Shown here: positions 40,315 through 50,530 of the stretch, piece after piece
Position numbering within the stretch: position 1 is the stretch's first letter
Layout: every line of letters starts with the position of its first letter
DNA from: Plantago ovata
Taxonomy: Eukaryota > Streptophyta > Magnoliopsida > Lamiales > Plantaginaceae
Direction of reading: 5' to 3'
Length of the DNA stretch: 64,000 nt
Assembly: GCA_028274465.1 (NCBI GenBank)
Contig: CM051455.1
Coordinates: forward strand, 49,267,351 to 49,331,350
Translations under genes and position numbers: made by a program
Notes under the pieces: generated by a model
Database searches by the model: none
Seen by the model: only the letters and a program-made list of their open reading frames with translations
What the model was told of the DNA's origin: nothing

Positions 40315-40780
40315 TACGTATCTTACTATATCTTATTTTCATGTGAAAAATACTTCAATTCAGTTTGAATTTACTTAATTATTTTTTATATTACCACTAA
40401 GTTCAATTTAGATTGTTATTCTCACACGGAGAGACTAGAGCCTGAGTCTCTCTTATTTTCTTATAAAAATTAAGCACTACAATTTTAGTTCAAATTTACT
40501 TAATTGTTTTTTTATATTACAAAGAAACCCAGCTCAATTCTTATGGTACGTATCTTACTATATCTTATTTTCATGTGAAAAATACTTCAATTCAGTTTAA
40601 ATTTACTTAATTATTTTTTATATTACCACTAAGTTCAATTTTGATTTTTTTTTTCTCACACAGAGAGACTAGAGCCTGAGTCTCTCTTATTTTCTTATAA
40701 TAATTTAGCACTACAATTCAGTTTAGTTCAAATTTATTTAATTATTTTTTTATATTATAAAGAAACCCCAAGAAACCCAG
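40314..40780. repeat. Tandem duplication, 2 x about 232 bp
   Basis: GTACGTATCTTACTATATCT begins at 40314 and again at 40546. Both units continue through CTTCAATTCAGTTT, GAGAGACTAGAGCCTGAGTC and AAGAAACCCAGCT. The second unit runs straight into the LINE relic, so the unit may be LINE-derived or a promoter-like 5' region. Confidence 0.85.
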
Positions 40781-40784
40781 CTAA

Positions 40785-41057
40785 ATTCTCTGATTGTTTA
40801 AATTTGGTCCAGCACATTCAGTCGGAAGAATCCTCTTTAGCAGCAGTTGGTACTTTAGTTGATGGCATTCAGGAGTTAGCGATTGGATTTGTTTCTGTTT
40901 CTTTTGGTCATGTTTCTAGGAATAGAAATAAGTTAGCACATTTATTGGCAAAACATGCTAGCATAGACAGTGAAGGTGTGGGCGTTTTGCCTATATACAA
41001 CCCTGATGTAGCTGTTGCTTGAGTTTAATATATGATTCATTCATTCTAAAAAAAAAA
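40785..41057 (+). pseudogene. 3' fragment of a LINE (RNase H tail plus poly(A))
   Basis: The frame reads SDCLNLVQHIQSEESSLAAV, IQELAIGFVSVSFGHVSRNR, NKLAHLLAKHASIDSEG and a TGA at 41020-41022. This is the C-terminal end of a plant RNase H-like domain, with the NKLAHLLAKHA motif typical of LINE-type copies. After 25 bp it ends in an A run (41047-41056). A 5'-truncated LINE insertion explains all of this. Confidence 0.7.
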
Positions 41058-41629
41058 GTTTATTTTTATTGAAATATTTATCATGTTAATTAATAAATAA
41101 GTTAATTAGCTAATTTGTTAAATACTAAAATAAGCATAAAATAACTTATGTATAATATTTGATCTTTCATTTAGTTGAGTTCTCATATCGGTTGAATGGT
41201 GGTCTTGGTGTAAATGTCGGATTGTATTGTGAGCCGGTTTGTCCCGGTTTTGAAACTCTATTGTAATTATGCCGAGCATTTCTTGTGCTCTCTCATTAAT
41301 AAATTTTTTGCTACTAAAAAATAAATAAATAAAATAACTTATCATATTGTAAGCTGGAGTTGGACTTTCAAAATTAAATAAGCCCATGAAACTAATTAGC
41401 TGATGGTAAACACAAGATAATAAATATCATAAGGTTTCAGAATGCATTGATTAATTTTATTTATTTATTTGTCTCTAGTGCTAATGTAGTGTGAGGAATC
41501 TTGATTACACTTCTTATTGGATGATTCGGATCACTACATTGGGTAGTGGTTAATTTTAAAACAGGATTATATAGCATCATGATAATGGTTGTCGACGAAT
41601 CGGGAATGAGACAAAAGTACGTAACATGC
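41058..41629. other. Intergenic DNA, right part duplicated at 49.5 kb
   Basis: 41468-41629 (from TTTGTCTCTAGTGCTAATG to GTAACATGC) has a diverged copy at 49538-49727. The rest is AT-rich with no gene seen. Confidence 0.7.
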
Positions 41630-42241
41630 TAGTGCTGAGCATAAATAGACCGGGACCGTAAAACTGGACCGGACTGGACCGTAAATACACGGTCTGGCCC
41701 GGACCGTATAATAATATGGTCCGTCTCCGGTCCAAGGGTTTTGCCAAAGTCTGGTTCCGGTCCAGAACCGTGGTTTTTATGGTCTAGACCGTGTGGAACG
41801 GACTTTGTATTTATTATTATCTTAAAAAAATATATATATATACAAAATACAATTAGTTTTCTTATTTCTCCATTCTCCCCCTTTCCTAAACCTAAACCAC
41901 AACAGCTGCCGTTTTCTTTCACTTAGCACGCAGACAGGCGACTGCAGACCGCAGACAGACGCATCTCTTCCGCCACCAGCACACCACCACCAGACAGGTA
42001 AATCTTGTCTCCTCTGTCTCTCTCTGTTTCTCACACAACTCACACACAGTCACACCGAGTCTCACACACAGACTGCCACCACCCACCGGACCACCACGGC
42101 ACCACCTGTGACCTGTCTACCTCAATTTGATTACTGTATATCTCGATTCTCAACTCTCTTTGTTATTGTAACTGTAGTATATCTCGACTCTTTGTATCTG
42201 CTTCTCAGTTCTCACTTCTGCTATTGTTGGCCATACGGATC

Positions 42242-45200
42242 AGTGCGTGGTAACGTTTTTAAATTTTCGCACTAGATCATCGATCTAAAAAAATCTTAAC
42301 CATCAAATATCGTCATACGAGTTACCAAGCTTATGATTATTAACCATTAACTATCCATAACATAAATAAACAGGGATTATAAATATAAATAAATGACAAC
42401 CCTCTGTTCCATGATAACATAATTACTACTAGCAAGTTTTCAATTCATCTAGAATAGCAAAACTCCATGTTCATATAATTATCATAAACTTATAAATCAC
42501 CATATATCCATATCATGTGAATTCATAAATCATTCAGCGGAATAACAATCACATATATATCAAACAATATATGCAAACATATTAAGATCCTAGTTCATGC
42601 ATTCTAAGATCAAGAATATGTACCAATAATGTAGTGCAGATTGCTAGTTGTTCGTTTGTGTACTACAAGCTTCCAAACAACAAATCAGCAACACATGAAC
42701 CTTTCTACAAGCTCACGAACCAAAACAAAACCACCAATGTTGATGATGATGTCGACGCCAGTAGGGAGGGAGGAGGAAGTGATTTTCTTTTTCTTGAAAT
42801 CGATACCACGATCTTGTCTACGTGTTGCCTCAGACAAAGAATAGTTTAGAGTGGACTAGAGACAACAAGAGAATAAACAACGAAGAACAAATCTCAAAGC
42901 TATGGAGAGTTTCAAAATTTCGTAGTTGCTTTTATGGAGAAGGTAGGGTTTTATTTTCTAAGTATTGTGAAGAGAGAAGAGACTTCAGAATTCTAGAGTA
43001 GCTAGCAACTGAAATCAGCAACTAAAATAAGTCACGTATCTCTCTTATTTATACACTTAGAAATCGACCAGGGGAGCCACATAATGCTGAATTTCGTTCA
43101 GCCCTTTTTCCTTGGGGGATAAGTTTTGATTTTATTAGGAAAAGGATATCTGAAAGAATACGCTTTTCTGATCCAATCAGGAAATTGTTTTCTGAAAATC
43201 ATTATTTTAATAATAATTTTCGTGCAACACTATTCACCAAAAAGTGAAAACTGCCAAACAACCCAGGAACTTAGGTGAAGCTGCGTAAAACAAGTACATT
43301 GATTTATAAAATAAACCATTCACTATTTTACCAAGGTACCTTCACAAAAGTTGGTCCAAATTAATAATACATCGAACAATATTATCAAGGAAAATAATTC
43401 GCAATGGAAAACCTTCCATATTTACGAACTGGACCATGAACTTTCCTGATATGTTTCAACGCAGCCCTTTTGATTCACGGAGTGAACCAAACAACTTCAT
43501 AACACATATGAAACATATCTAAGTTCATAAACCTAGGCCACCGAAATCGCAATTACTTCCCTACACTTTAATTTTTCTCCGAAACATTTCCAAACGCTTC
43601 CCACAATTACATACACATATCCAAATGAGTATGTGAATTAATCAAACATAGTTCAAAGTGTAACGAGTGTAATTTGGCAAATTACACTTTTACCCATGTA
43701 CTTCAATTGGCTTATAGAAACATATTCGATGTGTCAAGCAATTGCATACATGACCCAATTGTCATTATGTGAACTAATCGAACATACTTCAAAGTACCAA
43801 AATGTAATTATGATAAATTATGATTTTGCCCTTGTACTTCAATTGGCTTATAGATGCATATTCGATGCCTCAAGCAACTGCATACATAACTAGAAGTTAT
43901 TATGTGAACTATCCAAGTATAGTTCAAAGTACTATATTTTTCATTCGCACATATCACATGTCAAGTTCATCTCTACGCACATATAATAGTAAACACATGG
44001 TGATTTGATCGAAAGAATTCGCCCAATCTTAGAAGCCAAAAATAGATGAGATTACTTGACGATCAATGTCTTTCTCCGGGTCTATTTGGAAGGGTTGGGA
44101 GAATTCAATAAGGTGCACAAAATAGAAATCTTTTTCCTTCCAGTCCAGAACTTGACCCCGAAGACACATATGTCGTTGTTGTCTATGCTATTCGTTTAAG
44201 TCTGTATGACTGCGAGGTACATGACGATGGACCTATTACCAACAGGCTCTCTACTTAGTCCATCACCACTACGTTCAGGACCCTAGAACGCTGGTGATCC
44301 TCTTAGTAGTCATGCCACTCTCACAAAGTTAAGCATGACTGACCTCCTCTCGATAATAGTACTGATTCACACGATTTCCTTCGCATGGTCCATTGATATA
44401 ATCATTACTACCATGACGTGGCCAAGTTTGTATTACCACTACAGATCCTTCACAGATGACTCGTAGAACGAATATAGGCAAAGATCGTTAACCTTGTTTC
44501 GTCTACCTCTTATCCAAGAATACCACTGAGTTCAAACGGAGAAATCCAGCTTCCACAAAAAGAAACTTGAGCTCATGACTTAACAACCGTATGCCGAACC
44601 AGCTTAACAAGGGAGTCAATCTTATGTCCTCTAATTACGGAGTGAGTGAGCTTGAATCCAGTATGTCAAAAACGTTCCCGTCTACGCATAATTAGATAAC
44701 CTAAGAAAGCAGGACCGGAGAAACACGGTGGTGAACACTCCCTGTAGAATCAAAGTTACCGTAACCATACACATTATTTCGTTCATGTGATAACCAGTGA
44801 CGATCTGTCACTTCATGATCATCGGTGACGATACTAACTTGAACTAACTCAACTAAACAAACTTAACGACAATTGTAGTGAGATGTTCGCTTCTCGTCGT
44901 GTCCAGGTCCCATATGATTCCCTGAACCATATGAAGTGGTTCCTATATGATCTCACTCGAACGGTCAGCCTGGATAAGCCAACCCCTCATATGTGATAGC
45001 CATCACCGAGGCATAGAATCCCAACAAAGAAACTTTAGATCCTCATGTCCCAATCTAAAGACATGATCGTTGCTGACCAATTCTACATACAACTACCATG
45101 TAAATTCTTATCCTACTATATACAATCACACATGTATACCAGACTTATGGTTACCAAGATGTATGTCCGAATTTACAGATAATTGTTTAAGTACTTGTAA

Positions 45201-45292
45201 CACTGAGGAAAGTAAACAAGGCAAGCAAGGAATTTGTAATTACTTAATTTGCATTAATTCAGATAACCGAAACGGTTTTATTACAACGCACT
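42242..45292. mobile_element. Unclassified insert of about 3 kb inside the hAT element
   Basis: This stretch separates the GC-richer hAT 5' leader from the transposase region. Its ends show an imperfect inverted repeat, AGTGCGTGGTAACG versus AGTGCGTTGTAATA. No ORF with a known domain was found on either strand. No target duplication was identified, so both boundaries and nature (DNA element, or non-coding LTR-type element) are open. Confidence 0.3.
43625..43940. repeat. Degenerate tandem repeat, about 135 bp, 2-3 copies
   Basis: TATGTGAATTAATCAAACAT (43630), TATGTGAACTAATCGAACAT (43767) and a third diverged copy (about 43900) are each followed by AGTTCAAAGT- or CTTCAAAGT-type sequence. The first two also share GTACTTCAATTGGCTTATAG. 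Confidence 0.75.
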
Positions 45293-45627
45293 AAGGCGAA
45301 CTATGGCTCGACGGGCACAACTCTACCAATTGCTACCTCATTCATGTTTGTTTATCGTTTGAAACAGATTGGTTGGTAAACTGTTGGAAGATTGTTGAGT
45401 GCTTGAGTTACATGAACTATTTGATATTTTGATATATGTTACATGTTCGATTTTGATATATTTGTTGAAATTTCCTGTTCGTAAGCTTTTTTTAGCAGGC
45501 TGTAATTTACTGAAATTTGGTTTAAGCTTATTAATTTCTATGCTTATTTTAGCAGATTTCTTAGTGTTCTTGTGTACTAAATTTCTGTTTGTATCATTTT
45601 ATGTAGCTGGCAACAAAAAGAGCAACT

Positions 45628-47590
45628 ATGTCGGTTGAGGCTGGCACACTAGAACTCACTGATGAAGAACTAGAAGAGATACACAATTCATTACCACCAA
45701 CTAAGAAATTAAAGGAGGGGCGAACTTAAATCGAAAGGGTGAAGAACAAGAAGAAAAAGGCTTATTGGGATGACTTTCTCAAGTATCGGGAAGGCACATA
45801 TGTTCGTGCAGAATGTAAGTTTTGCGACCATAATTTTGCAGTTGATGGTAATGTAAATGGCACTAAAAATGTAAAAAATCATCACGAAAGATGCCTACAG
45901 AATCCAGCAAATCATGGAAAAGGTAAGCAAACTGAGATGAACTATAAACCGGGATTTGTGGGTGATAATAGTGAAGATGTTGAGGGAAAATTGAAAGGTT
46001 CTACTGTGAATTTGACAGAAGTTAGAGAAGCTATTACTGAAATGGTTGTAATAGAAGGTCTTTCATTTTGATTTGCCGAGTCTCCTGGATTTGTGCGTGT
46101 GATGGCAACAACTTGTCCTAAATACACTTGTCAGTCACGTTTTACGGTTGCACGAGATGTTCTGAAAATGTATAAGAAGAAAAATTGATATTGAAAGGTG
46201 TTTTGAGAGATTCTTGCCAAAGAGTTAGCATAACCACTGGCACATGGACATCTAATCAGAAGCTCAACTATATGTGTATCACTGCCCATTGGATTGATGA
46301 TGAATGAAAGTCGCAAAAAAGGGTGATCAACTTCTGCCCTATTACTAGTCACAAAGGTGAAGACATAGACAAAGGGGTTGAAGGCTGTCTAGTGTCTTGG
46401 GGTATCGCTGGCAAGCTCTTCACGGTGACGGTTGATAATGCAAACGCCAACAATACCACATGCGCATATTTGGCAAGAATGATTGACATTGCTGGAGGTA
46501 TTAGCAAGGGGAAGCATATTCACATACGGTGCATGGCTCATATAATCAATCTTTTGGTTTGGGATGGGATTAATGATGAAGAAGTATCCATCAACAGGGT
46601 GAGGACAACAGATAAATTCATAAGAAACTCTCCTACAAGATTACAAACATTGAAGCTTCTTGGGAATAGACTAGGTATAGATACCAAAACTTTGCTAACT
46701 CAGGATTTCCCTACGCGTTGGAATTCCAAGTATAAGATGTTGAATGTTGCGTATAAGTTAGGAAATGCTATTGCTGGAATTACTTTGCCGCATTCAACAA
46801 AGATTGATGAACAACCCCCTACTGAAGATGATTGGACAAATGTGGGGAATCTGGTAATGTTTTTGGAAGGGTTTTACTCTTTGACAAACCGTATCTTGGG
46901 TTCTTTATATTTGACAAGCAATACGGGTCTTTTTTGAAATATCTGGCGCACTTTCTATGTTGAAGGGATGGAAAGTGAATGCAAATGAAAAGATGCAATT
47001 AATGGTTGTTGTCATGAAAGAGAAGTATGACAAGTATTGGGGTGACTTAAAGAAAATGAACATTATGGTTTACATGGCACTGATTCTTGATCCCCATCTG
47101 AAATTTGAATATGTTATTCTGACTCTACAAGACATGTTTGGGAAGGAAGAAGCCGAGCAATTGCCCATTGATGTGAAGAAGTGTGCCTTTGAATTATTCA
47201 ATGAATAGCGAGCTTTGTACACTCCTGCTCTCCCAAGTACTGATCTGCAAATTACTCCTAACAATGAACCTACTTCCTCAGCAAGCGGGGACTATATGAC
47301 TGGTCTCAAAGAAAGAGCTAAAAGGGTGAAGGGAGAAGCTGGAAATGTGATAAGTGAGTTTGAGGGATACTTGGCTGAAATGTTAGGAGAAGGAGTGATG
47401 GTTTAGATCCATTAGCTTGGTGGCGTTTAAATGGCCATCGTTATCCGGTTGTTTCACGGATGGCACGTGACATTCTTGCAATTCCTCTATCTACGGTAGC
47501 ATTTGAATCTGCCTTTAGTGCGGGTTGTCGCACAGTTGATGATTTCAGGAGCTCATTGAACCCACGGGTAAATCTTCTATTATATTATAA

Positions 47591-47625
<35 letters not shown>

Positions 47626-48524
47626 CATTTCAAACTGTTTCCTTCAGTTTTTTCAATTCTGGTCTTGTTCAGTTTTACGAGTTCTGGTCTCAATTCTGTT
47701 TCTGTGTTAGTTTCAGTTCTCAATTCTGTTTCTGTGTTATGTTTCAGTTTCCTAAGTTCTGGTGTAATTCATGTTATACTACCTTCAGTTTTTTATTCTC
47801 AGTTCCATTTGTAACCTTTTCTTTTTAATTCCACATCTAGACCGTGGAAACTTTAATTAATTTGTACTCAAGATTGGATTCGAGCAAGGAATCGTAAAGT
47901 AATGCGTCACATGGAAGATAACTTGAAGGATCCCGAGGAGTTGGAAGAGATCGTAGAAGGTAATGGCTGAACTACATTAGAAGATTATTTAATGTCTTGC
48001 ATTGATTGAGGTATCTGGTTTAGGATTGCCGATACAATCTCCGTGAGTTTATTCGAGTTTATTGTTTGTTTGTTTTTAATGATTTTTTTTTGTTACTGTG
48101 ATATGATAATTTATTTGATATTGTTTCGAATATCGAGTTTGAATGATATGATCAATTTGAAGCTCTTTTCGTTGAATGAATGTTAATGCTGTAAGTCTTG
48201 ACCAAATGCACTGTGAGGTATCTGATTTAGTTAACTATGACATGTACTGTCTGTGGACTGTTAAGTGTTAAGGTTGGAGAAGAAGATGAAACTAAAGAAA
48301 TGCAGTTGAAATTTAAGAGAATTGGATATGCGCGTCTTAGTGAATTGATTTCTTGCAAGTTGCATGTTTGCTTACGGCTTACAATATCTTCTCTAGCACA
48401 TCACTTGGCTAATTGGCTTGGATGAAAATGTTCTTATGTTATGTCACTAGGCTTGAATTAAATATTTTCTTTTTTCATTGTAGAAATGAACACAATTGGA
48501 CTTGATGATGATGATGACAATTAA
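45628..48524 (+). pseudogene. hAT-family transposase, decayed
   Basis: The start is MSVEAGTLELTDEELEEIHN. A BED-type zinc finger follows: W-DDF-KY (about 45766), then CKFCDHNF and KNHHERC. Further on come FAESPGF, the middle RNase H-like region (VTVDNANANNTTCAYLARMI, HIRCMAHIINLLVWDGI, TRWNSKYKMLNVAYKL) and the hAT dimerisation domain DILAIPLSTVAFESAFSAGC. The last coding segment starts near 47875 (CTQDWIRARNRKVM) and, after a GT-AG intron, ends EMNTIGLDDDDDN at 48524. Breaks: TAA near 45727, TGA near 46068, a frame change and stop near 46185, stops near 46307 and 46935, a TAG near 47206, and another frame change near 47404 and 47870. The protein cannot be functional. Confidence 0.85.
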
Positions 48525-48852
48525 TGTGATTTACATTGTGGAAAATTGATGGAATCATGGAAAGCGTGGGATTTGAATTTTGGGATGACTGACAAGCATC
48601 ATCAAGTCCGGTCTCCGGTCCATGGAAAAGCTTAAATTTAAAGTCCGGTCCACACGGTCCCGGTCCGATTCTGGACCGTTACTCAGCACTATAACATGCA
48701 ATTGTCTACTTTGGTTAGACCATCTCCAACTATAAGATGATAAAACCCCCCACATCATCGTTCCATCATAAAACCATAAAACCCAAATTTATATTCAACA
48801 CGAGCCATAAGTGATAAGACTCAAAATAAACATTGTTTATTCATAAAATATA

Positions 48853-49102
48853 CTTCCTCCGTTTCATTAATTAAAGTTCCTAAGGGGACTATTCATCGTG
48901 AACTTTATTCACGTATAACTCCTAAATTATATTAGAGAAAAATATAATAAAATTATATTATGAAATTAAATGGAGTATATTTTCATACACAACTTTTAAT
49001 TTATATTGATACAGTTTAATTTAAAAGCTATACGTGGTCAAAATTCGCGATGAATAGTCCCCTTAGGAACTTATTAATGAAACTTTATTAATGAAACGGA
49101 GG
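48853..49102. mobile_element. Stowaway-type MITE, 250 bp
   Basis: The left end CTTCCTCCGTTTCATTAATT and the right end, on the minus strand, CCTCCGTTTCATTAATAAAG are inverted. Long subterminal inverted arms contain CTAAGGGGACTATTCATCG. TA flanks both sides (48851-48852, 49103-49104). The right end carries a short internal duplication of TTATTAATGAAAC. Confidence 0.85.
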
Positions 49103-49276
49103 TAATAATAGCTAAAGGAAACAAACAAAGTGAATATAAAAAGAAAAAGGAAAATAAAAAAAGAAATAATAAAATATTAAATAAGACCCCATTAGATGGG
49201 TCTTATGTCGGAAGACTAATCTTATACTACATATATATATATAAGATGATAATACCCAATTTTGTACGCCTCTCAT

Positions 49277-49757
49277 TATTGGCAAGAGCAAGAGCGCTAT
49301 TTGTTTTAGTAACATATAAGTATGTAACATAACAACACTGCTACTTGCTACTTGAGACTGATGTTCGATAGAGAGAAGTAAATGCCATTTTCTCGCAATT
49401 TTTAGAAGTCTTTCAGTTACATACTAACTCTCTATCTGCAGGGTTATATATATAGTGGATTAATTATATACTATGTATAAAATGATGGATCATATTGGAT
49501 TTGGATGATAGATTCATAATGTTCCATTTAACAAAATTTTGTCTCTAGTGCTAATGGGTGTGAGGAATCTTGATACTCTCCTTATTGGATCATTACATGG
49601 GTAGTGGTTAACTTTAAACAGGATTATAGCATCATAATAGATGTCAACTTGAAAATTCCTCACCGAATTTTCATAAAGAATGAAGAACTTCAATCGGGAA
49701 GGAGACAAAGGTACTTACGTAACATGCTAACATGCAAGTACCTACTTTGGTTACTGA
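49277..49757 (-). pseudogene. Relic of a third CPS gene: promoter, exon 1 and 5' flank
   Basis: 49277-49520 matches exon 1 and promoter of the first CPS gene (39661-39905): minus-strand MAFTSLYRTSVSSS, the shared GCTCTTGCTCTTGCCAAT at the exon end, and ATATACTA/ACTATGTATAAAATGATG upstream. A short insertion after SSS brings a stop into the frame. 49538-49735 matches the farther 5' flank (41468-41629), and the next 20 bp match the DNA on the other side of the hAT (48700-48720). The rest of the gene is absent. The stretch lacks the MITE, tandem repeat and LINE relic found at 40.0-41.06 kb in the other copy. Confidence 0.85.
49720..49735. other. Putative hAT excision footprint
   Basis: TAACATGC occurs twice head to tail at the exact site that, in the paralogous segment, has TAACATGC on each side of the hAT element. 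An unoccupied ancestral site should have it once. Doubling is what hAT excision leaves behind. Confidence 0.75.
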
Positions 49758-50530
49758 TCATAGAAACAGAGCTTTCGTTGGCACGTATAAATAATGTGGA
49801 GTAAGTAAACACTCTCAGGCCTCAACACTATATCTAGTGTTCGAGTGAATTATTTAAACACTATAAATTAAGTGGAATTGAAGGTTATTCGGAATTAGTG
49901 GAGGAATGCGCAGGTTTTCAAAATGGAAGAACTCTTCAATTTTGTAGAAAGTAGAAATCAATTTTAGACTTTTGTGAAATTTTCAGCTTTTCAATTTTGG
50001 AATTTAGGGTTAGGTTCACAGAATTTGGGGATTTTAACTCAATAAAGGTTTGTTTGGATGGGAAGTTATCCAAGAAATTCAATAATCCACCTAGCTCTGC
50101 CATGTCACCTTAATTGCAAGTATAAAAATTCGTAGGATGTGCTTGGAGGGGTCAAAACTGCAATTCACCCTCTTCTTGAGCATATATTACTGAATCTGAT
50201 GATGGGTGGATATATGATATATCTGGTTAATGTTTAGTCACTAAATAATGTTCCTCAGGTGAGCCCTGGGAATACATAATCAGAATCTTTATTAAGAGAA
50301 GGTAAATGGAATCATATTGCAGTTCTTGTAAAAGTGATCTATATTCAATCTTGTTGTATATATTTAGCAAATCATATAAAAGAAGTTGCCATTGTTTGTT
50401 ACAAAATGTTGAGGATCCACGCTAGCTCACACTGTTTTGCTAGCATATATACTCCACTTTACTGTGCTAAAGAACATATCTCATTACTTGGATTACACAT
50501 CTATACTACAAGTATAAGAGTAAGACTGAC
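49758..50530. other. Intergenic DNA downstream of the intact CPS gene
   Basis: No gene was recognised. The right end should hold the 3' UTR of the minus-strand CPS gene. Confidence 0.4.

Larger units (their letters stand above)
41630..48691 (+). mobile_element. hAT transposon, 7,062 bp, with 8-bp target duplication
   Basis: The left end reads TAGTGCTGAGCATAAATAGA and the right end, on the minus strand, TAGTGCTGAGTAACGGTCCA; both continue into repeated GACCGGGACCG-type subterminal motifs. A perfect 8-bp duplication TAACATGC flanks it (41622-41629 and 48692-48699). It encodes a decayed hAT transposase (BED finger and dimerisation domain) on the plus strand. A further insert of about 3 kb seems to lie at 42242-45292. 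Intact ends and target duplication suggest recent movement, although its own transposase is dead. Confidence 0.93.

Noticed and set aside
49160-49240. Short inverted repeat AGACCCCATTAGATGGGTCT
   Set aside because: A local hairpin of 8-9 bp stem; no run of T or gene end that would make it functional, and possibly just an edge of an old MITE.
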